A DNA stretch of 64,000 nucleotides from JABGQS01 sp963674545 (GTDB lineage: Bacteria; Bacillota; Clostridia; Christensenellales; SZUA-584). Position numbers and translations under genes: made by a program. The number at the start of each line of letters is the position of its first letter. Position 1 is the stretch's first letter. Below the pieces are notes generated by a model. The model was not told where the DNA came from and did not search any database. It saw nothing but the letters and a program-made list of their open reading frames with translations. The stretch covers positions 992,001 to 1,056,000 of the forward strand of contig CAXXFB010000001.1 of NCBI GenBank assembly GCA_963674545.2. Reading direction: 5' to 3'. This document shows, piece after piece, positions 1 through 8,872 of this stretch.

Positions 1-920
1 AAAAGCAGCATGCTGAGAGCCCCCATAAGATCTCCCTCGCAGGCAACAACTGTTCCATCATCATTAAGCTTTCCTATAACTGCACACAGGTTTGTTTTAA
101 AATCTTCCTGAAGTTTGTATATACAGTTCAAAGCAAGAGCATCACAGTTATATTCATCAATGAACTCCTTGTACGCCATATATATACGTGCGTTGGCTTC
201 AACGTAAGGCCTGCATTGTTCGCTTATGCATTTAGCTTCGTTAACAAAGTCTTCAGAAACCTTTTCTACTTGGCTTGCTTTGAAACCAAGCGCTTTATCC
301 CTGATTTCCCTATACTCATTGTATTGACTAATATCTATTCCTTTGAATCTTTTTTTTATACTGCGCTCATCAAAGTATAAATCTCCAAAGCCATTTGAGA
401 CTCCGCCTATCAGTGCAACTTTTGAGCTGCACAGCTTCTTGAGTGCGTCAAGAGCTTTTACTGTTACGCTGAATCTGTTTTTAAACATTTTATCTTCAGC
501 ATCACCATAGAACCATTTAAACTTAACATCGTGCTCTTTAACATAGTGTCCTATTATACCCGCATAGAATGTCATGCCTACAAACGAGTTGAACGGTGAT
601 GGCCCTTTGGTCGCCCCTTCAGGGATTGCCCATATCCCAAGCCTTGCTTTTGTTATGCCTGCAAATATCGGTATGAGCGTTCCTCCCGAGCAGGTAGTGA
701 TTTGTACAAGCAAAAAATCCACATTGTTTTTCTCGCATTCTTCAACGGCTTTCTTTGCATCCGCATCCGTATATACCGGGCTGCTTACAATGTACAGTTC
801 GAACCCAAGTTTTACAGATGACTCTTTCAGGCTTTCTATTGATTTATTGAAAAATCCTTCAGCGTCTCCTATAAACGATTTGTCTCTCGTGCTGACGATA
901 CCTATTTTAATTTTTGACAT
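1..920 (-). CDS. L-fucose/arabinose isomerase-like protein (3' end cut by window)
   Basis: The first 306 residues are visible and the C-terminus lies beyond the left edge. The protein begins MSKIKIGIVSTRDKS and has the alternating strand/helix pattern of the fucose-isomerase fold. A conserved-looking segment around residues 80-115 contains PEGATKGPSPFNSFVG. Members of this family isomerise aldoses to ketoses in the cytosol, and some are only isomerase-like. The ATG at 918-920 is preceded by a GAGG ribosome site. It is the last visible gene of the transporter operon, so it probably acts on the imported compound. The substrate cannot be told from the sequence. The fold assignment is fairly sure; the reaction is inference. 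Confidence 0.75.
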   Translation of the reverse strand, partial: MSKIKIGIVSTRDKSFIGDAEGFFNKSIESLKESSVKLGFELYIVSSPVYTDADAKKAVEECEKNNVDFLLVQITTCSGGTLIPIFAGITKARLGIWAIPEGATKGPSPFNSFVGMTFYAGIIGHYVKEHDVKFKWFYGDAEDKMFKNRFSVTVKALDALKKLCSSKVALIGGVSNGFGDLYFDERSIKKRFKGIDISQYNEYREIRDKALGFKASQVEKVSEDFVNEAKCISEQCRPYVEANARIYMAYKEFIDEYNCDALALNCIYKLQEDFKTNLCAVIGKLNDDGTVVACEGDLMGALSMLL

Positions 921-977
921 AATGATACCTCGCTTCAATCAGTCCACAAAACATATAACTATCTTTTACTTTCTTTT

Positions 978-2147
978 TCAGCTGACGCCCCTCATATTGT
1001 CCAGTACAAACTGCACAAATATTCCGCTGCCTATTTTCAAAGCATCTTCATCGATTTTAAACTCACTTGTGTGAAGCGCATTGACAGCACCTTTTTCTTC
1101 ACTCCTAACACCAAGCCAGTATAGTGCACCAGGTTTTTTGGAAATAAAGAAACTAAAATCTTCACAGGCCAAAGAAGGTTTTAGGTCAATGATATTATCT
1201 TTCCCGACCACTTTTCCAGCTGAAGCTTTCAGCAGATTCGTCACATCTATATCATTGTCTACTATAAGGCAGGTTATCTCTTGCTCCGATTTAAAACTCC
1301 CGCCAACTTCTTCTGCTGCATTCTTCCCCATCTGCTCCATGCGTTTAATCATATACTCGTCCAGTTCCATGTCGTATGCCGTAATAACTCCTTCTATCTC
1401 TGCATAATCGGCAACTATACCAAAGCTCTGCCCTGCCCTTATTGCCCCCACACCACATATGTAATTTGCAAACGGGTCTATTTCGGTCGCCAGCATCTGC
1501 TGGATGCCATTATAGGTTTTTACAGCCATAGCAGCCGCATCCTTGCCTGCCTGCGGCAATGTAATGTGTGCAGCTTCGCCGTAGAACTTTAGCATGAACG
1601 GATGGCATGCAGCCAGATTCGGACCCTGGCATATGCCCATCGAACCAGTTTTAAGATCCGGGCTGACGTGCTGTGCAATAATAATGTCTATATCATCCAT
1701 AACGCCATCAGCGACCATGTGTCGTGCCCCCGTATCCGGGCCTTCCTCGCCGCATTGGAATATCAGTTTTACACTGCAGGCAAGCTGATCTTTCATTCCG
1801 TTAAGCGCTTTTGCAGCGCCAAGAAGCATCGCCATATGGGCATCATGCCCGCAGGCATGCATCTGTCCGTCCATCGTTGACTTGTATGGAATATCATTCG
1901 TCTCCTGGACAGGGATGGCATCCGTATCCGCTCTTAACCCGACGGTATACCCTGTCAGATCGGGGTTTATCGTTGCAACTATGCTGCTTTTACCATAATC
2001 TTCGGTATATTCTATTCCCATGCCCTCCAATTCACGCCTGATGATAGATAGAGTTGCAGGGTTGTCGTAATGCAGTTCCGGGTACAAGTGAAGCTCACGC
2101 CGGATCGAAATAATATAGTCGCTATCGATATTCAATTGACTGTTCAT
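978..2147 (-). CDS. M20 family (M20D-type) metal-dependent amidohydrolase
   Basis: A 389-residue cytosolic hydrolase of the family that cleaves N-acyl amino acids, indole-acetyl amino acids and small peptides. Metal-site motifs are visible: RADTDAIP (residues 72-79), MHACGHDAH (96-104, with a metal-binding Cys99 and His101), CGEEGP (132-137) and a histidine near residue 160. The dimerisation domain follows and a late His (LHTSEF) completes the site. Length is normal for the family. It lies 17 nt downstream of the permease gene in the same operon. An amidohydrolase beside a sugar-type transporter suggests the imported compound carries an amide or acyl group, but this is inference. Confidence 0.88.
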   Translation of the reverse strand: MNSQLNIDSDYIISIRRELHLYPELHYDNPATLSIIRRELEGMGIEYTEDYGKSSIVATINPDLTGYTVGLRADTDAIPVQETNDIPYKSTMDGQMHACGHDAHMAMLLGAAKALNGMKDQLACSVKLIFQCGEEGPDTGARHMVADGVMDDIDIIIAQHVSPDLKTGSMGICQGPNLAACHPFMLKFYGEAAHITLPQAGKDAAAMAVKTYNGIQQMLATEIDPFANYICGVGAIRAGQSFGIVADYAEIEGVITAYDMELDEYMIKRMEQMGKNAAEEVGGSFKSEQEITCLIVDNDIDVTNLLKASAGKVVGKDNIIDLKPSLACEDFSFFISKKPGALYWLGVRSEEKGAVNALHTSEFKIDEDALKIGSGIFVQFVLDNMRGVS

Positions 2148-2164
2148 TGTGTTACCTCCTATTA

Positions 2165-3172
2165 TTATCTCTTTTTCTTTTTAATACAGCTAAGCCCGAC
2201 CGAACCAGCCAGTACTAGCCCTTTTACAATGATCTGTATATAAGGATTTATCTGCAGTAGGTTTAATCCGTTTATGATTATAGTCATGGTGAAAACGCCG
2301 ACCAGTGTGCCCCAGATATTCCCGACTCCGCCGAACACGCTCGCTCCGCCAAGCACGGTCGCGGCGATGGAGTCCATCTCCATATTATTTCCGCCGTTCG
2401 GATGTCCGTTTACTACACGCCCTGTAAGAACTATACTTGCAAGCGCTGCAAAGAATCCTGAGACCATATATACTATAAGTGTATATTTGCGTACAGAAAG
2501 CCCGGAGAGATATACCGCTTCTGAGTTTCCTCCCAATCCGTAAAGTATCCTGCCGAATCTTGTGTTGCGCATTACCAGAAAAGCCAGTACATAAATTATC
2601 AGCACCAGTATCAGCGAAACAGGTATAGGTCCGATGTTACCGTTACCAAGAACCGTTATCGGATTGTCTCTCGGAATATTTATACCATACCCCTGAGATA
2701 TCGCCCAAGCCATTCCGCTATATGATATTGAAGTTGACAATGTGGCAATGATCGGAGGTATCTTCAGAATAGTTATCAAAAAACCGTTGAACAGCCCGAG
2801 CGCAATGCCGGAGACAAGCACCAGAAGCAACACGAGAGGAAGCGACATCTTTAAGTTGACTATCAGTATCGCCATCAGAACATTATTGAAGCTTATATTC
2901 GATGCTACAGAAAGGTCGATCCCACCTGTTATTATGACCATCGTTATCCCTACCGCAACTATCGCCAGTGTTGCGGTCTGACGTGCAATATTGGTTATAT
3001 TCCCAATCGTCAAGAAATACGGACTCAGTATACTTAGCAGAGTAACGATAAGCAGCAATACTATAAGCACATTGCCTGTTGTCCCAAGCTTGGAATAGCC
3101 TTTCTTGATATTGCCCCAAACTGTTTTTTTCGTGCCTTGAGCGCACGAATTATTGTACTGTTCCTGTTGCAT
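2165..3172 (-). CDS. ABC transporter permease, RbsC/sugar type
   Basis: A 335-residue integral membrane protein with about eight to ten hydrophobic segments, matching the single permease type of ribose/galactose-class importers (BPD_transp_2). Typical features are GGIDLSVAS near residue 85 and the C-terminal GGASVFGGVGNIWGT loop. It begins inside the end of the ATPase gene (23-nt overlap), which implies translational coupling, and a GGAGG site lies about 10 nt before its ATG. It should form a homodimeric pore with two copies of the ATPase. The substrate is unknown. Confidence 0.93.
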   Translation of the reverse strand: MQQEQYNNSCAQGTKKTVWGNIKKGYSKLGTTGNVLIVLLLIVTLLSILSPYFLTIGNITNIARQTATLAIVAVGITMVIITGGIDLSVASNISFNNVLMAILIVNLKMSLPLVLLLVLVSGIALGLFNGFLITILKIPPIIATLSTSISYSGMAWAISQGYGINIPRDNPITVLGNGNIGPIPVSLILVLIIYVLAFLVMRNTRFGRILYGLGGNSEAVYLSGLSVRKYTLIVYMVSGFFAALASIVLTGRVVNGHPNGGNNMEMDSIAATVLGGASVFGGVGNIWGTLVGVFTMTIIINGLNLLQINPYIQIIVKGLVLAGSVGLSCIKKKKR

Positions 3173-4652
3173 AACGCAGTATCTCCTCCATTGTATTGTT
3201 TTGATATAGTTCGCCTGTAATCTGGCCGTTATACATGACTAAAATCCTGTCACTTACCCTTTTCACTTCTTCCAGTTCTGATGAAACAAAGATTATGCTT
3301 TTACCCTTTTCTGCAAGGTCTCTTACAAGCGAATAAACTTCTTCCTTTGCTCCGACGTCTATTCCACGGGTCGGCTCATCCATCAGTATGATATCGCTGT
3401 GCGCCAGCATCCATTTGCCTAGAACGACTTTCTGCTGGTTTCCTCCTGATAGATTGCTTACGTGTGACGAAACCTTGTCACATTTAAGGTTCAGCACTTT
3501 TACCTGCTCCTGAACTTTTTCTTTCAATTTTTTTTGTTTTATCACAGGCCCTGCTAAAAACCTTTTAAAATTCGGAAATGCCATGTTGTCCAGTATAGAC
3601 ATTGAAAGAACCAAACCTTCACTCTTCCGGTCTTCTGAAATCAGCGCTATTCCATTTTTTACCGCATCTTTTGGACTCTTTGGGTTATAGCGTCTTTCGT
3701 TTATATAAAATTCTCCGTTTCTTAATGGCAGTGCCCCGAATATACACTTTAAAAGTTCGGTACGTCCGGAGCCAAGCAAGCCTGCGATGCCCAGCACTTC
3801 TCCTTTATTTATATCAAATGACACATTAAAAACTTTATTTGAATGACAGATATTCTTTGCAGACAATACGGTCTTTTTCTCTATCACTCTGTTGAAAACT
3901 GGATTGTTTTCTTGTAAATATTCCTTTTGCAGCATCAGCTTTACCAGTTGTTCTTTTGATATAGATGAGTCATTGCTCAGCGTTGCAATAAACTCAGAAT
4001 CCTTTAGCACAGTTATCCTGTCGGATATCTCGAGCACTTCGTCCAAGCGATGAGATATGTAAATTATAGACACACCTTTTTTTTGAACATCTCTTATTAT
4101 CTTAAAAAGCACCTTTGTCTCTTCGAGCGTTAAGCTTGCTGTCGGCTCATCCATGATTATTATTTCCGCTTTTTGAGAAAGTGCTTTTGCTATCTCGACC
4201 ATTTGCTGTTCAGCAACAGATAAGCTTGAAATCTTATCTTTCGGGTCTATGCTGTTGTTTAGTTCTCCTATTATTCTCTTTGTCTCTTTATTCATAAGCG
4301 CCCAGTCGATAATCGGCAGAGCTTTATGTTTAAAGAACCTTCCAAAATATATGTTTTCTGAAACGCTGATTTCAGGTATCAGCTTCAGTTCCTGATGAAT
4401 CATTACAATCCCCTTTTTCATAGCCTGGGACGGTGAGTGGAATTCCATAGTCTCGTTCTTAAATTCTATTGAACCGCTGGTAGGCAATATTACTCCTGCC
4501 AGAATATTCATCAGTGTCGATTTACCTGAACCGTTCGTACCTACTACTGAATGTATTTCACCCTTTTGCACTTCAAAATCTACATTCCTTAAGGCCTGCG
4601 TACCAGGGAAAATCTTGTTTATTTTTTTCATTCTCAGTATTGTTTCGCTCAT
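3150..4652 (-). CDS. ABC transporter ATP-binding protein, RbsA/MglA type (two ABC domains)
   Basis: A 500-residue cytosolic ATPase with two fused ABC domains. The first has an intact Walker A (GTNGSGKST), signature region, Walker B (IIMDEPTASLT) and H-loop (ISHRLDE). The second has the degenerate Walker A typical of RbsA (LLGSGRTE) but keeps LSGGNQQKV and LMDEPTRGID. I placed the start at the ATG at 4650-4652 because AAGGG lies 7 nt upstream. Longer readings to 4715 run into the intergenic hairpin. This protein is a useful comparison for the upstream kinase, whose N-terminus resembles its first domain but lacks all the catalytic motifs. Confidence 0.93.
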   Translation of the reverse strand: MSETILRMKKINKIFPGTQALRNVDFEVQKGEIHSVVGTNGSGKSTLMNILAGVILPTSGSIEFKNETMEFHSPSQAMKKGIVMIHQELKLIPEISVSENIYFGRFFKHKALPIIDWALMNKETKRIIGELNNSIDPKDKISSLSVAEQQMVEIAKALSQKAEIIIMDEPTASLTLEETKVLFKIIRDVQKKGVSIIYISHRLDEVLEISDRITVLKDSEFIATLSNDSSISKEQLVKLMLQKEYLQENNPVFNRVIEKKTVLSAKNICHSNKVFNVSFDINKGEVLGIAGLLGSGRTELLKCIFGALPLRNGEFYINERRYNPKSPKDAVKNGIALISEDRKSEGLVLSMSILDNMAFPNFKRFLAGPVIKQKKLKEKVQEQVKVLNLKCDKVSSHVSNLSGGNQQKVVLGKWMLAHSDIILMDEPTRGIDVGAKEEVYSLVRDLAEKGKSIIFVSSELEEVKRVSDRILVMYNGQITGELYQNNTMEEILRYATGTVQ

Positions 4653-4686
4653 ATGAACACCCTTCATTATGAAAACTGCTGATTTT

Positions 4687-4726
4687 ATGCGGGGATCCAA
4701 GGGCATTAACTCCATGGATCCCGCAT
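4687..4726 (-). promoter_or_regulatory. Intergenic hairpin between binding-protein and ATPase genes
   Basis: An inverted repeat with arms of 12-13 bases (4687-4699 and 4715-4726, core GGGATCCA/TGGATCCC, one bulged base) lies between the binding-protein stop and the ATPase start. It has no U-run. Such hairpins commonly stabilise upstream mRNA so that binding protein is made in excess over the membrane components. That role is inference. Confidence 0.55.
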
Positions 4727-4751
4727 CAACTACTATCTCGTCATTATTCGC

Positions 4752-5807
4752 CTACTCAGCATACCTGTTTCTGCTAGGATCATACGCATCCCATTCAGAT
4801 GCGTTTTCAGCAGTTATGAGTACGTGCTCGACTTTTGTCCACAGCGGAATATCTGCATTGTTGTCTTCAAGATATGTAAGATATGCTTCTGCTGCCCTTA
4901 CGCCAAACAGATACGGCTGCTGCCCTATTGTTGCACCTTTTACATTACCGTTTGCAAGAAGCTCACATTCCTCCGGGATACCGTCTACTTCGCCGACCCA
5001 GATATCTTCTCTTCCAAGATTCTTTAGCGCCACGTCCGCAGCCTGTATCCCATATCCGCAATACGTAAATATCGCTTTTGTCTCCGGATGCGCCTGAAGA
5101 AGATTTTCAATAAGTTTGATATTACCGGAAACGGAATGTTCGTCGACTATTGCATGTCCAACCAAATTTACATCCGGGTATTGGTCTATCACTTCCTTAT
5201 AGCCAGCCACACGCTCCAGCACACATGTGATCTGCGGCCCGTCGATGATAAGAACGTCTCCGCTGTAGTCGATCTGTGCAAGTATGTATTCAGCCACTTC
5301 GAGCGCAGCTTCGGTGTCGTCCGATTTTGTATAAGTTATAATATCTACATCCTCATCCGGCGACGGCTCTGAAGCAAGACAAATTACCGGAACTCCCGCT
5401 TCATTGCATTTTCTTATAGCTTCAGCGCTTCCCACAGGGTCAACTACGCTTAGAAACATAACATCGATATCCTGCAGCAGATAGTCTTCCACCAGTGCTA
5501 GTTCTTTCTGCAAATCGAAATCGCTGATAGAGCGAAGCAGTACCCCTCCTTTTGCTTCAACGACATCCCGAACTCCCGAGTCGATCAGATCATAGAAGAT
5601 ATTTGCCGCTACTTCTACGAGTGCCGCTTTGAATGCCGGCTCGTCGCTGTCCGGCTCCTGTGCAGTTGTGTCTTCCTGATCGCTCTGCTGTTCTTGCTGT
5701 TCTTGCTGGTCGTCCTGTGTATCGGTAGTCTGCTGGGTACAGCCGCTAAACACCAGAGCAATACTCAGCATCATCACCAATGCAACTAAGAAAAGTTTTT
5801 TCTTCAT
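4752..5807 (-). CDS. Sugar-type ABC transporter substrate-binding lipoprotein
   Basis: A 351-residue secreted lipoprotein of the ribose-binding class (Peripla_BP_4). The N-terminus has a KKK-charged segment, a hydrophobic stretch and a lipobox ending LVFSGC, followed by an acidic, Gln-rich linker. Two alpha/beta lobes follow. The ATG at 5805-5807 was chosen because it follows a GGAGG site and starts a proper signal peptide; longer readings add an implausible leader. It captures the ligand outside the membrane for the adjacent permease and ATPase. The gene is preceded by tandem inverted repeats (5823-5885) that could regulate it. Confidence 0.92.
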   Translation of the reverse strand: MKKKLFLVALVMMLSIALVFSGCTQQTTDTQDDQQEQQEQQSDQEDTTAQEPDSDEPAFKAALVEVAANIFYDLIDSGVRDVVEAKGGVLLRSISDFDLQKELALVEDYLLQDIDVMFLSVVDPVGSAEAIRKCNEAGVPVICLASEPSPDEDVDIITYTKSDDTEAALEVAEYILAQIDYSGDVLIIDGPQITCVLERVAGYKEVIDQYPDVNLVGHAIVDEHSVSGNIKLIENLLQAHPETKAIFTYCGYGIQAADVALKNLGREDIWVGEVDGIPEECELLANGNVKGATIGQQPYLFGVRAAEAYLTYLEDNNADIPLWTKVEHVLITAENASEWDAYDPSRNRYAE

Positions 5808-5822
5808 AACTAACCTCCATTT

Positions 5823-5885
5823 TTGTTTTATTAAAAACTTTTTTATAAAACAAATGGGCACCAAAAAATAACTTTTGGCACCCAT
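5823..5885 (-). promoter_or_regulatory. Tandem inverted repeats; candidate attenuator before binding-protein gene
   Basis: Two dyads lie between the response regulator and the binding-protein gene. The first transcribed (5854-5885) is a perfect 13-bp inverted repeat with a 6-nt loop, arms beginning ATGGGTGCC, followed by an AU-rich stretch. The second (5823-5853) pairs TTGTTTTAT with ATAAAACAA and ends 15 nt before the start codon. ANTAR regulators act by binding paired hairpins that prevent termination, so this is a plausible target. However, the loops do not show the A1/G4 hexaloop pattern known for ANTAR sites, so the assignment is tentative. Confidence 0.5.
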
Positions 5886-5914
5886 AACCATTACAATCAA
5901 ATAACCTGCTATAT

Positions 5915-6493
5915 CTAAAACTTCTTATTAAAATCTATTACTTTCTCTGCAAGTTTTATGAGCTTCATATTTAGATTCCTGCTCTCTTGCTGCATCCATT
6001 TAAAAGCCTGTTGTTCATCCATATCCTTGCATTTCATTATTATGCCTTTGGCTTTTTCTATGGTTTTCCTGTTTTCCAACTCTATCTTTGTCTGCTGGAC
6101 TTCTTTTTTAAGCCCTTCGATCTCTTTGAACCTTGAAACAGCTATTTCCAGCGCCGGCTGCACGTCTCTTTTACTTACCGGTTTTACAAGGTATGCCAGA
6201 ACGCTTGCTTCATTTGCCCTCCTAATCGACTCCTGATCTGAATATCCGGTTATCATTATGGTCGGGATATTCGTTCTCTTATTTATAATATTTGCGGCCT
6301 CTATACCGTCGATACCGGGCAGGTTGATATCCATAAGAATTATATCCGGCTTTTTTTCCTGTGCGATTTTTACAGCTTCTTCACCGTTCATAGCTTCTGC
6401 CACAACGCTGTGTCCAAGCTCTTTAACTATTGAGCTTAGGCCCATTAGCACAAGATATTCATCTTCAACAACCATCACTCTTAGCTTTTCCAC
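5915..6493 (-). CDS. ANTAR-domain response regulator (RNA-binding antiterminator)
   Basis: A 192-residue protein with an N-terminal receiver domain (acidic pocket VVEDE, phosphoacceptor Asp55 in ILMDINLPG, conserved Lys in YLVKPV). A helical linker and a C-terminal ANTAR domain (about residues 130-188, with AKGIIMKCKDMDEQQAF) follow. ANTAR proteins bind paired RNA hairpins and prevent transcription termination. The gene lies 17 nt after the histidine kinase gene and directly before the binding-protein gene, so it is the likely output of that kinase. The hairpins on either side of the pair fit control by antitermination, which is inference. Confidence 0.93.
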   Translation of the reverse strand: MEKLRVMVVEDEYLVLMGLSSIVKELGHSVVAEAMNGEEAVKIAQEKKPDIILMDINLPGIDGIEAANIINKRTNIPTIMITGYSDQESIRRANEASVLAYLVKPVSKRDVQPALEIAVSRFKEIEGLKKEVQQTKIELENRKTIEKAKGIIMKCKDMDEQQAFKWMQQESRNLNMKLIKLAEKVIDFNKKF

Positions 6494-6510
6494 AAAAAAT
6501 CATCCTATCG

Positions 6511-8346
6511 TCAATATTGTTTATCTAACAATATCTTTGCTGCCGTACCAGCAGAGCCCCTATCACCGTCAATATTGTTTATATAGAAATGGCCTTTTAT
6601 ATCTTTCTCGATAAGCGATCTTATAATCTGCATCCCAAGCCCTGTTTGCTGCAGCCTGTCAATATCTTCTCCGATTCCGATACCGTTATCAGAAATCATT
6701 ACTTCCATACCATCTTTGCTCTCCTGCATATTGATACTGATTATTTTTTCCGACATCGTATAATCTCCAGGGAAAGCATGCTTTAAACAGTTTACTACCA
6801 GTTCATTTATCGCCAGTATACAGGATGTCGCTTTGCTGTATTGTATATAATAGTTTTTCAGATTCAGCTCAATCTTGATTCCTCTCTCTTTTAACTCCGG
6901 CATGTTGTCTATAAGAAACATAATAAGCTCGTATAAGTTCACCATGCCGGATGAGTTATCACGATGCGACAACAGTTCATGCACGGCTGCCATAGCCTTT
7001 ATCCTTGACACTGTCGCTTCAATGATGGTATCTAGCTCTTTATTCTTTTTGTTGCCGCTTTCCAGCAGCAGCAGCGATACAATCGACTGAAGATTGTTCT
7101 TTATCCTGTGGTGCGCCTCCATTATCAAGGTGGATTTTGACACTAGCCTGCTGTTTTCTACCGCCATTGCTGCCTGGTAACAAAATGTCGCCAGTATTTT
7201 TAGCAGTTCATTCTTCAGTATCCTTGGTTTGTCAAAACCAAGTTGTATTACCCCTATCACCTGTGTCTTTATCTTTATAGGCACGCTTATCGATATTGCG
7301 CTTGTTATCACGCTGTCCAAGTCCTCAATATAGTTATACTCTGAGTTTTGCGATGCTTTATAAAGGATTTTACCGCTCTCTATAACCTGTCTTACTGATT
7401 CCTGATCAAGTTCATGTTCCGTCAGGTTGTAGCTTCCCTCTTTATGTATCGATTTTGATTTCTCGTCTGCAATAACTATACCGCAGTAGTTCCCGCTCGT
7501 GATCTTGACCAGTCTTTCCGCAAGAAAATTGAATATCTCTGACAATGCATGCTCGGTCGTAATCAGCTCGTTGATCTTGATTATCGTATTATATATCTCT
7601 ATCTCATATTCATCAGGAGAAAGCTGTATATCTACTGCGTCCTGACCAAGTATAAGCCTTACAAGGTCCGATGGCTTTTTCTTGACGTCATCTATAGAAA
7701 TAAATTTACTGAGTTCCCCATGATGGATAGTCGCCACTCTGTCCACGACGCTTAGAATTTCATCTATTCTGCTCGAGAAAAACAAAAAGCTTATGCTGCG
7801 TCTGCTTTGCTGAATAACTATTCGTTTCAGTATGTTTTGTGACTTTGACGTCAGCCCCCTCATTTTCATGATAACTACTATCTTCGGCTTTCTGTACAGC
7901 ACCTGGAGTAAATCTACAAGAAACTTTTCTTCTTCTTTTAAATCGCTCACCTTCGAATTAACATCGATGTCAAGATTTAAGTTTCTTATCATCCGCTCAA
8001 CACTAGCATGCATTCGTGACCTGCTAATGAAAAAATTCATGCTGCTGAAGAAGATATTTTCTCCTACAGACAGGTTCGGCATCAGCTGATTTCCAGGAAA
8101 GATAATACCTATACCCTTTTTTCTTGCCTGCTTTATGCTGTTTATCCTTACCTGTTTACCGTCGATCTCTATCTCACCAAGAACTGGTCTTCTGCGTCCT
8201 GCCAGGATGTCTCCGAACCGCTGTGTTGTTTCTTCCTCACAAACGATTCCGCAAACTCCGCCCTTATCTATGCAAAAGCTTATATTGTTTAATATTTTGT
8301 CACCCGAATCGGTCAATTCACGGATACATAGTACAGACTTCTGCAT
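6511..8346 (-). CDS. Sensor histidine kinase with N-terminal pseudo-ABC ATPase, GAF and HisKA_2 domains
   Basis: A 611-residue soluble protein in three parts. Residues 1-235 align with the first ABC domain of the RbsA-like protein in the same operon, including the NLSVGENIFF stretch. Walker A is replaced by GIVCEEETT (33-41), Walker B DE by MK (160-161) and the H-loop His by Ser (FSSRIDE, 190-196). Residues 245-400 form a GAF domain. Residues 405-608 form a HisKA_2 kinase with HHRIKNNLQ (probable phospho-His413), an N-box (NELVVN) and G-boxes (DNGIG, GLGMQI). There is no membrane segment. Its partner is the ANTAR regulator next door. A non-hydrolysing ABC domain could dock on the permease and report transport state; this is my inference. 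Confidence 0.88.
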   Translation of the reverse strand: MQKSVLCIRELTDSGDKILNNISFCIDKGGVCGIVCEEETTQRFGDILAGRRRPVLGEIEIDGKQVRINSIKQARKKGIGIIFPGNQLMPNLSVGENIFFSSMNFFISRSRMHASVERMIRNLNLDIDVNSKVSDLKEEEKFLVDLLQVLYRKPKIVVIMKMRGLTSKSQNILKRIVIQQSRRSISFLFFSSRIDEILSVVDRVATIHHGELSKFISIDDVKKKPSDLVRLILGQDAVDIQLSPDEYEIEIYNTIIKINELITTEHALSEIFNFLAERLVKITSGNYCGIVIADEKSKSIHKEGSYNLTEHELDQESVRQVIESGKILYKASQNSEYNYIEDLDSVITSAISISVPIKIKTQVIGVIQLGFDKPRILKNELLKILATFCYQAAMAVENSRLVSKSTLIMEAHHRIKNNLQSIVSLLLLESGNKKNKELDTIIEATVSRIKAMAAVHELLSHRDNSSGMVNLYELIMFLIDNMPELKERGIKIELNLKNYYIQYSKATSCILAINELVVNCLKHAFPGDYTMSEKIISINMQESKDGMEVMISDNGIGIGEDIDRLQQTGLGMQIIRSLIEKDIKGHFYINNIDGDRGSAGTAAKILLDKQY

Positions 8347-8394
8347 ATTGATTATTTTCCCTTTTCCGAATCATGGCAAAATTTGGATTTTTAG

Positions 8395-8442
8395 AAAAAA
8401 TAAAGAGCTATCCCCCGTGGCACTCATAGCCGAAATAACTCT
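8395..8442 (-). terminator. Promoter-proximal intrinsic terminator / candidate attenuator of the kinase operon
   Basis: In the minus-strand leader of the kinase gene an 8-bp stem (AGAGTTAT with ATAGCTCT, one G-U pair; arms 8435-8442 and 8404-8411) encloses a 23-nt region. It is followed by a U-rich tail (8395-8403). The hairpin begins almost exactly at the start predicted from the promoter at 8449-8477, so most transcripts may stop after about 50 nt unless antiterminated. Alternatively it ends transcription arriving from further upstream. Confidence 0.6.
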
Positions 8443-8448
8443 GACCTA

Positions 8449-8477
8449 AGAATATATCACTTCTATATACTTGTCAA
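8449..8477 (-). promoter_or_regulatory. Sigma-A promoter of kinase/ANTAR/transporter operon
   Basis: On the minus strand a consensus -35 (TTGACA, 8472-8477) is followed after 17 bp by TATTCT (8449-8454). Transcription should start near 8442. Confidence 0.7.
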
Positions 8478-8582
8478 GAAAAAAATTGTGATTGCATGGC
8501 TATAGGCAAATATTATTTTAAAACAGATAAAAGGATTATTATAATAAGTGCTCTCTTTATAATTTCGGCTGCCGAATACATG

Positions 8583-8872
8583 CTATGTTTTTTCCCTTTT
8601 CCAGACCAAAAATGAGATAGCCAACAAGCAAAGCCCTGCTGTAAGATGAAGAATCCACCATGGAAAGAGGATCCCTTCTGCACCAGCCTCCGGAACATCC
8701 TCTTCCGGAATGCTCGCTGCGCCTTGTTTGATTGCCCCCTTCTTGTCTTTCTTCGTTTTATGTACAGTCAGACGCATCGTATCTTCCCATACAACAGCAG
8801 CTTGCGGATGTGATATAACATTAAACTCAACTACCGCATCATATTTTTTGCATCCTGCAGATTCCTTTCCTT
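8583..8872 (-). pseudogene. Remnant of the C-terminus of a cell-surface protein
   Basis: An open frame of about 95 codons without a credible start: it is bounded upstream by a stop codon. It encodes a beta-strand-like stretch (VWEDTMRLTVHKTKKDKK), an IPEEDVPEAG segment, a hydrophobic helix (WILHLTAGLCLLAISFLVW) and a basic KREKT end. This is the layout of the anchor end of Gram-positive surface proteins, but no LPxTG motif is present. I read it as a truncated relic. A short functional membrane protein starting at the ATG at 8777 (64 residues) cannot be excluded. Confidence 0.4.
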
